64,000 nt of DNA. Source: Lunularia cruciata. Lineage: Eukaryota; Streptophyta; Marchantiopsida; Lunulariales; Lunulariaceae. Under the pieces are notes generated by a model. That model was not told where the DNA came from. It was given only the letters and a program-made list of their open reading frames with translations, and searched no databases. This document shows positions 58,771 to 64,000 of the stretch, piece by piece (positions within the stretch are counted from its first letter, which is position 1; the number at the start of each line of letters is the position of its first letter). The stretch covers positions 32,155,493 through 32,219,492 of the forward strand of contig OX419759.1 of the NCBI GenBank assembly GCA_948567375.1, given 5' to 3'. The position numbers were made by a program, and so were the translations under genes.

Positions 58771-58811
58771 GACATTTATAGTTCCAGCGGAATGCTGGAA
58801 CTGTAAATGTC
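58771..58811. repeat. 18-bp hairpin between direct repeats
   Basis: The arms GACATTTATAGTTCCAGC and GCTGGAACTGTAAATGTC pair at 17 of 18 positions, plus a G-T pair, around a GGAAT loop. A direct repeat of about 30 bp (ATTTTAGCTRTARTTAAAGT type) lies on each side, at 58671-58700 and 58874-58904. Confidence 0.88.
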
Positions 58812-59514
58812 GAACACAACACTTAAACTCAATTCCCGACTGGAATCCATCTCAGTTCGAAGCGGAAAAATCAGATTTAAAGATTTTAGCTGTAGTTAAA
58901 GTCATATTACTGCAAAATATCCAACACAGCAACATGGTACGAGATGACGATGCTAAACTACAGTAGAGGTCATTTCTCTTCAACAAACAATACGGTGAAT
59001 CAGGTATCATCAACGTAAACACAGGATTTTGTCCCCAAATTGACCGCTTCCGGCTGTTGAGCGCCTGAAGCATACCCGTCTGCATCGTCAAGTCACATTT
59101 ATGAATTATAAAAACTTCTACCGAGATTAATACAAAATAAATTTTCGTGATTAAGTTTCTCTTTTGGATTAATTGTTTGTTCCGTTGTCTAGTTTCCTTT
59201 ATCGTAATTTCCTTGTGTGTTGTGGAAGGTGGAAGAACCCATTCTTCAGGAGATCCCGTTCCGTGTGGATCTGCACGCCAGATTCTCCTAAACTCCACCT
59301 CCATGACCAATTACACTAGGTGATATTTCTTCCGAAGGTTCCAATAGTTCGTAAACCTTGTCACTTGTAGACCATACAACTTAAGTATAACCATAATTCT
59401 GATATCTTAGGTATGGTAGAGTAGATTTCTCCTATCTATCCTATTGGAATCTGGCCCCTCTTACCTGTTTTGTCTCCCTTTATACCATTGATGGGGTCCT
59501 CCCATCTTTCACGT

Positions 59515-59769
59515 GTTCTATGTGGTCGCCTTTCTCTCCATGACCCTGAGCTCAATATCGAGGCCAGGTTGCATTCTCACGCAGTATCATCACAGGGAGT
59601 TTCTAGCCCAAAACACAGATAAACCTTCCTTTGGTAAATGTGTTCTATGTGGTCGCCTTGCCCCTCCATGACTCTGAGCTCAATATCGAGGCCAGGTTGC
59701 ATTCTCACGCAGTACCATCACAGGGAGTTTCTAGCCCAAAACACTCAGATAAACCTTCCTTTGGTAAAT
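59515..59769. repeat. Two-copy tandem duplication, unit about 127 bp
   Basis: GTTCTATGTGGTCGCC opens both copies (59515 and about 59,642). The copies agree almost completely through GAGGCCAGGTTGCATTC and GGGAGTTTCTAGCCC to CCTTTGGTAAATGT. They differ by a few bases and one 2-base indel, so the duplication is recent. Confidence 0.93.
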
Positions 59770-60762
59770 GTCACATCATAGCTTCAAGAAAGGCCACCCC
59801 GTAAGATAACGAAAAGGATGGGCAGACCTTATCAATCCATACAAGCATAAAACATAAGCACTAAAATGGAGCTAAACACTTATAGTTTTAAATCATAGAA
59901 ACATTAAACACAAGATGTAAAACGGAGCTTAGCCCCAATAATATCAAGTCGCACAAGAACAAAATGAAGCTAAACCCCAATAATATTGATATGAAAAGTC
60001 TTGCCTACCGCACCTAAGAGAAAGGGATGTTATAGTTAGTAAATGTCAAGAACGCGGAGATGGCTAATTCTTTAGCCCGGAGTTCCCACTTGACTTAAGA
60101 GGGAATCGAACGCAAGACGTGGTATGCGTACTGTAGGCTCTTGTATTTAACGATGAGATTCATGGTAAGAAAACGATTCTACGTTTCACGCTCTACCAGT
60201 TTAGATTTGAAGATCTCCTGCACAAAGTACGTTCCAACAAAGTACGTTCCAACAGACGAGATCACCGGAGGGATTCCCAGAATATACCCGCAATTGTCTT
60301 TGGCGTTACCCGAAACACAGCCCGCAAGCAGTGGAGGACTTCAGCGCAATTACCAAGTACAGAGAAGGAAATTGTGCGCAGATGAACTCGTGGCAGTCCT
60401 CGAGGGTCTGTGTACAGTAGGAATCTTGTTGCTGATTCAAACTGCTTTGAAGGTTGTTGGTACGGATGGACCGAGTTCCCGGAATATTATTGAGAAGGTT
60501 AGCTGTGCCATCCACCATCGTAGTGCAAACTTTTGCACGGCGTGATCGAGGTCCGTCGAAGTCTGTCGAAGTCCGTCAGCTGGTGGGGAAGAATCGTCCC
60601 GGGTTGTGGTTACTGAGTGACAGGTCGGTTAAATTAGGCGTCCGGAGAAGTGTGGACGTGGGTTTGCTTGACACGAGAGAAAGACACAGAGGCCGACTCG
60701 AGGAGCCTGAAGGAAGAGTCTGGGAAGGAAGGGGAAGGTCCTTCCTAGACAGAAAGAAAAAC

Positions 60763-60840
60763 ATGCCTTTAGCCTGCCCATGCACAAGCCATGGCTTCCT
60801 TGTGTTACGTCCATGTTGCTCCGCTCTCCATTGTAAATAA
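60763..60840 (+). promoter_or_regulatory. Upstream open frames overlapping the MATE start codon
   Basis: An ATG at 60763 opens a 25-codon frame that stops at 60840. Another at 60780 opens an 18-codon frame that stops at 60836. Both are out of frame with and overlap the main ATG at 60791. If the transcript starts upstream of 60763 they would reduce translation of the transporter. Confidence 0.4.
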
Positions 60841-63800
60841 CGAGACTGACACCACAACCTCAACTGCTGCCAATTTTTATTCTCTGCGGTGGACTGGCAT
60901 TTGTGCATTCTCTAGTTCAAGGACCTCACTGGCGATGCGCGGCTCCCCCGCTCCACATCAAGCTGCTTCCCTAGGTACGTGATTCAAGTTTAAAGACAGG
61001 GCTGGCCTTGCAGGTATACGTAATCATACTTGCGATTGAGTGAGGAGCAGTTGTAGGGAGTTAATGTATAGAAGGTTTTGAGCGATGGAGTGGGTCACGA
61101 TGGATTCATGAGGTCAAGCGAGAGTGAATTGTGGCACCCGAGAGTGAATTGTGGATACAGGATTGTGTGAATTTCAGATATCTGTTTTTGTGTGGGAGTC
61201 AGGATTTTGAGCAGGGACAGCTTGTGTTTGCATTCTTGGCCGTGCTGAGACTTGTTACGCTGTAGATGGTTTATAGAGGAGACAAGAACAGAAGAAACAA
61301 GAATTAAGCTTGTGGAAATTAAGTGACGGGGATTGGTCGTTTGCGCGGCTTAACTGAAGATGAATTGAGGAGGAACATGGATTGAAGAAGAGTTTAGGTG
61401 AGAGTTTGAACGAGTAATTTTGTCAGGTCTCATTGGACAACATCTGCAACCAACACATGTCTTTGTGAAGATTGACAGTCTACATGAAGCATACCGTTTG
61501 AACTGCTGTGCTGTCGGAATTCCTAATTCCTTCGCTGGCCTGACCTCGACCACTGATGATGTACTGATGAGTACTGATGATGAGTTCCTTCACCATCTAT
61601 GTTACGTCGCTTGCTTGTTTCCTTGACGAATGGAGTACACTGAAACTTTCATAGCACTTCCTAAGTTGCGAGTCTGTTATGACTTATCTATCGCACGTTG
61701 CCTTGAGAAACACGTGCCACTACCAACATGAACAAAGCGTACGAGAATTGTCGTTAGAGGCAATGCTTCTAAACTAGGTGAAAGCATGATATATTACTTC
61801 GATTTGACCTAGCAGACGGTGCATCAATCTCACTTAGCGGACGTTGCACAAGGCCTATGTTGACTGGTCATCTTTTAGTTTGGTCACGTTCTCTCGTACA
61901 GCCACAGGACCAGTTTAGGACTAGATTATGGTAACTCCGATCGGTGGATTAATGGGTTGTGGCATCGACGGAGAAACTGGAGGATGAAAGTGAGGATATA
62001 CGAGTGAAGAGAAAGTGGTGAGGGACTATTGTCAATGTAGCCTGGGTTGGAGCTATTCTCTTTACGTTCCTCTCGTCTTACAATATCAAAGGTTTAGGAG
62101 TCGGATGCGGGTTGCAGTGGATGTATGCTTTCCCTCTCATTGGTTTGCAAGGATGTAAAGTGTACATTTGTCTAAAGCGCTGACAAGAACCATGGACCTC
62201 TCACTTCGTGTTTGTGCAGTGTTTCTGATCTGCCGCGCATTAGTCTTTATGAAAAATGCGGTCGTTCAGTCTTAGACGGCGATGTCGATTGTCTTTAACG
62301 TTGCATCAAAAGAGGAATATAGTTTAATCGTTCTCACACGCTGTTGTCTATGACAGACGTTCTTGACATCCCACTATTACCCTACAGCCTTGTTATTGGA
62401 TCAGTAACCTACACCCTCCAGGTACTGTTAATATCTCTCAGCTTCTAGTATGTTTGTGAACTATGTATTCTGAGGCATAACGGGAACAAAGCCCTAGGTG
62501 TTGTGCAGTCCTTCGTTTCCCCTACTGATTGTTTTCCTTGCTTGTCGGGGCACTTTAAAGTAGTTCTCTTACGCTAGGGTCACGTCGCATCGGGCAAGTT
62601 TGAGCAGGTCTTTCAGGGTAATGTCTTGCGCAGTTAGATACAGTAAAAATATGCCTTGAATGTCCATGAGTTTAAGACTCGCTATTTGACAAATACCGAA
62701 GGAAATACGGCTTACTTCTCACACACCTTTCTTTCAAAATGCTTACCTTATTTCTGATACAAAGCACGCGTTTAAAACTGGAATGTTGAATTGCAAAATC
62801 AATCATGCAGCCTGTCCTATGAATACTTGTTTAAAGTGTTTTGACTGCACATGCTCAGCGGAGTGAAAACTTTTCCCTCGAGAAAGTAATGGCTAACCTA
62901 ACTGGACTTTATCGCGGGATTCTGAATAGTAACTAATAACGTCATTGTTGTGTTTACTGCAGGTAGCAGGGGAGAGAGGTCGTGTTTCGGAAGGTTTTGC
63001 GGGGCTACATCCGCCCAACCTCAACCAGCAATTATTGCCAAAGCTATCTTCCACAGTCAACAGACGCCGGACTTAGTAATTTCGAATACGCTTACTACTC
63101 ATTTGCCTCACAGTACTAGCGCCGACTGGATAGGTCCACGGAATAGAAGACTCCATCCGAATTCTCTTCAAAGAGAAAAATACTGCCAAGTCCGATGGTA
63201 TCGACGTGATCTGAAGCGCGGACTGTTATTTACCCCGATGGACAATTATCAAAGGCCACATCAAACCGTACTAATGAGTCATACCCCGGAATCTGATAGC
63301 AGTGGGAGTCAGTCGTTCATGGACAGGCTTAGGCAAAATCCATTGCGGGGGCTATTCCACGGTGCCAGGTAAGTCGTCTTTTGTCCAAACTTATCAATTA
63401 ACTTTTAGATCTTCAATATATGAATGGCTTCCAAAGTCAACTGTCGTTGTGCTCTGGGACTAGTTCACGTTCTATGAAATCGATATCAGATAGCGTTGCT
63501 GTTCTGAGGCCCATGGTTTTGTTCAGCAAATGCTGATTTTGTCTGTATCAAGCCAGTTTGACAACGACGGTGTCATGCCCGAGTGGTTCTTGAGGTGTGC
63601 GTCCACATAATAAACCTCCCAGAAGATATGTATTCCATCATGAAGAAAGGATCTCTTTGTAGGACTGTCCATCACAAGTCAGCAGCTGAATGTCCTCATT
63701 ATTAGAGAAGCATCTGCTGACTCTTTTGTTCCTGCTGAATATATCAGTGGTTCGTTTCCGACCCGACTGGAATCTGACAGTCTTGACAAGGAGATTCGTA

Positions 63801-63881
63801 TACTGGGCATACCAGCTTTATTTTCAGAAGCTGCCGAAACAGGGGCACTGCTCTTGGAGACAGCATTCCTAGGATCAATAG
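60791..63881 (+). CDS. Plastid MATE (DETOXIFICATION-type) transporter, 5' part, 3 exons visible
   Basis: Exons are 60791-60974, 62963-63368 and 63706-63881, all GT-AG with agreeing phases (L|G and A|R joins). They give 255 codons plus one base; the gene continues beyond the window. ATG 60791 was chosen because only its frame joins exon 2. Residues 1 to about 190 are Ser/Arg/Thr-rich, with almost no conserved pattern, as in a plastid transit peptide (MASLCYVHVAPLSIVNN). Exon 3 then reads LDKEIRILGIPALFSEAAET and LLLETAFLGSIG. This is the first transmembrane helix of MATE carriers and resembles the LETAYIG segment of plant plastid members (DTX45/46 group). Such proteins export organic anions or small molecules using an ion gradient. 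The substrate cannot be inferred. The first intron is 1,988 nt. Confidence 0.78.
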
Positions 63882-64000
63882 GTACCGGTTCCAATTTATT
63901 GATGTGGGCGATGAGCCTGACTATGTCAAGTACTTCTGAGGTGGCTCTATCTTGACTTTGTTGCAATTTCCATGTTCTATCAGAAATGCATTCCGCGCAG
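63882..64000 (+). other. MATE intron 3 (partial)
   Basis: Donor GTACCG follows exon 3, and reading on reaches a stop within about 25 codons. The window ends in TTCCGCGCAG, which could be the acceptor of the next exon. Confidence 0.5.

Larger units (their letters stand above)
57201..60790. other. Moderate-GC, repeat-rich sequence upstream of the MATE gene
   Basis: Short frames occur on both strands (for example 58852-59310 minus, 152 codons, and 60141-60545 plus) but none has a known domain. The region contains: a partly repeated segment (RTACATCGAGAGTRGT at about 57,464 and 57,584), small inverted repeats at 57968-58215, LTR-like scraps with GGTCGCC motifs, the hairpin at 58771-58811 and a 125-bp tandem duplication at 59515-59769. 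The last few hundred bases are probably promoter and 5' untranslated region of the MATE gene. Confidence 0.45.

Noticed and set aside
58852-59310. 152-codon minus-strand frame
   Set aside because: Long for chance but without any domain. It spans a direct-repeat copy and LTR-like scraps, so it is more likely repeat DNA.
60141-60545. 134-codon plus-strand frame upstream of the MATE gene
   Set aside because: It contains a short tandem repeat (GTACGTTCCAACA) and no domain, and does not join the MATE exons in phase.

Overview
This is nuclear DNA of a land plant. Four spliced genes encode plant-type proteins: a plastid/thylakoid-targeted cyclophilin, a plastid-type SixA-like histidine phosphatase, the GID8/LisH-CTLH ubiquitin-ligase subunit and a plastid MATE transporter. 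They sit in moderate-GC islands at the two ends, separated by AT-rich, retrotransposon-filled DNA. Short, poorly conserved transit peptides, introns of roughly 100-600 bases and a chromodomain-type Ty3/gypsy element would suit a bryophyte such as a moss, but this is an inference and the species cannot be fixed by reading.

Left island (1-19,500). Three genes lie on the minus strand and could be assembled exon by exon with matching phases: cyclophilin (1903-4917, 5 exons, 335 aa), SixA-like histidine phosphatase (9150-11290, 5 exons, 281 aa) and GID8 (16773-18715, 5 exons, 228 aa). AT-rich spacers without visible genes lie between them.

Middle (21,478-49,100). This is a nested cluster of decayed retroelements. 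Element 1 (21483-29947, minus strand) is a complete Ty3/gypsy chromovirus-type element with two LTRs, a matching 5-bp target duplication (TTTTA), gag zinc-knuckle remnant, protease, reverse transcriptase, RNase H, integrase and chromodomain. Its integrase is split by a 2.7-kb pyrimidine-rich insert. Element 2 (38539-47805, plus strand) belongs to the same family. It holds a second insertion (about 40485-44220) and two solo LTRs of another family. Element 3 (36379-37879) is a short member of the first family. Elements 2 and 3 both interrupt one minus-strand, coiled-coil-rich decayed reading frame of unknown nature, now in three pieces (49,050-47,806, 38,538-37,880 and 36,378-35,600). The U3 parts of the LTRs carry arrays resembling heat-shock elements just upstream of the TATA box.

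Right spacer (49,100-57,200). AT-rich and without recognised genes, but it holds a 939-bp inverted repeat with arms of about 270 bp. From 57,200 to 60,700 the sequence becomes richer in GC and full of short repeats, small MITE-like inverted repeats and LTR-like scraps.

Right island (60,791-64,000). The 5' part of a plastid MATE/DETOXIFICATION transporter on the plus strand: three exons are visible and the gene runs out of the window.

The four genes do not form a pathway; what links three of them is plastid targeting. No rRNA gene, intact tRNA gene or CRISPR array was found.
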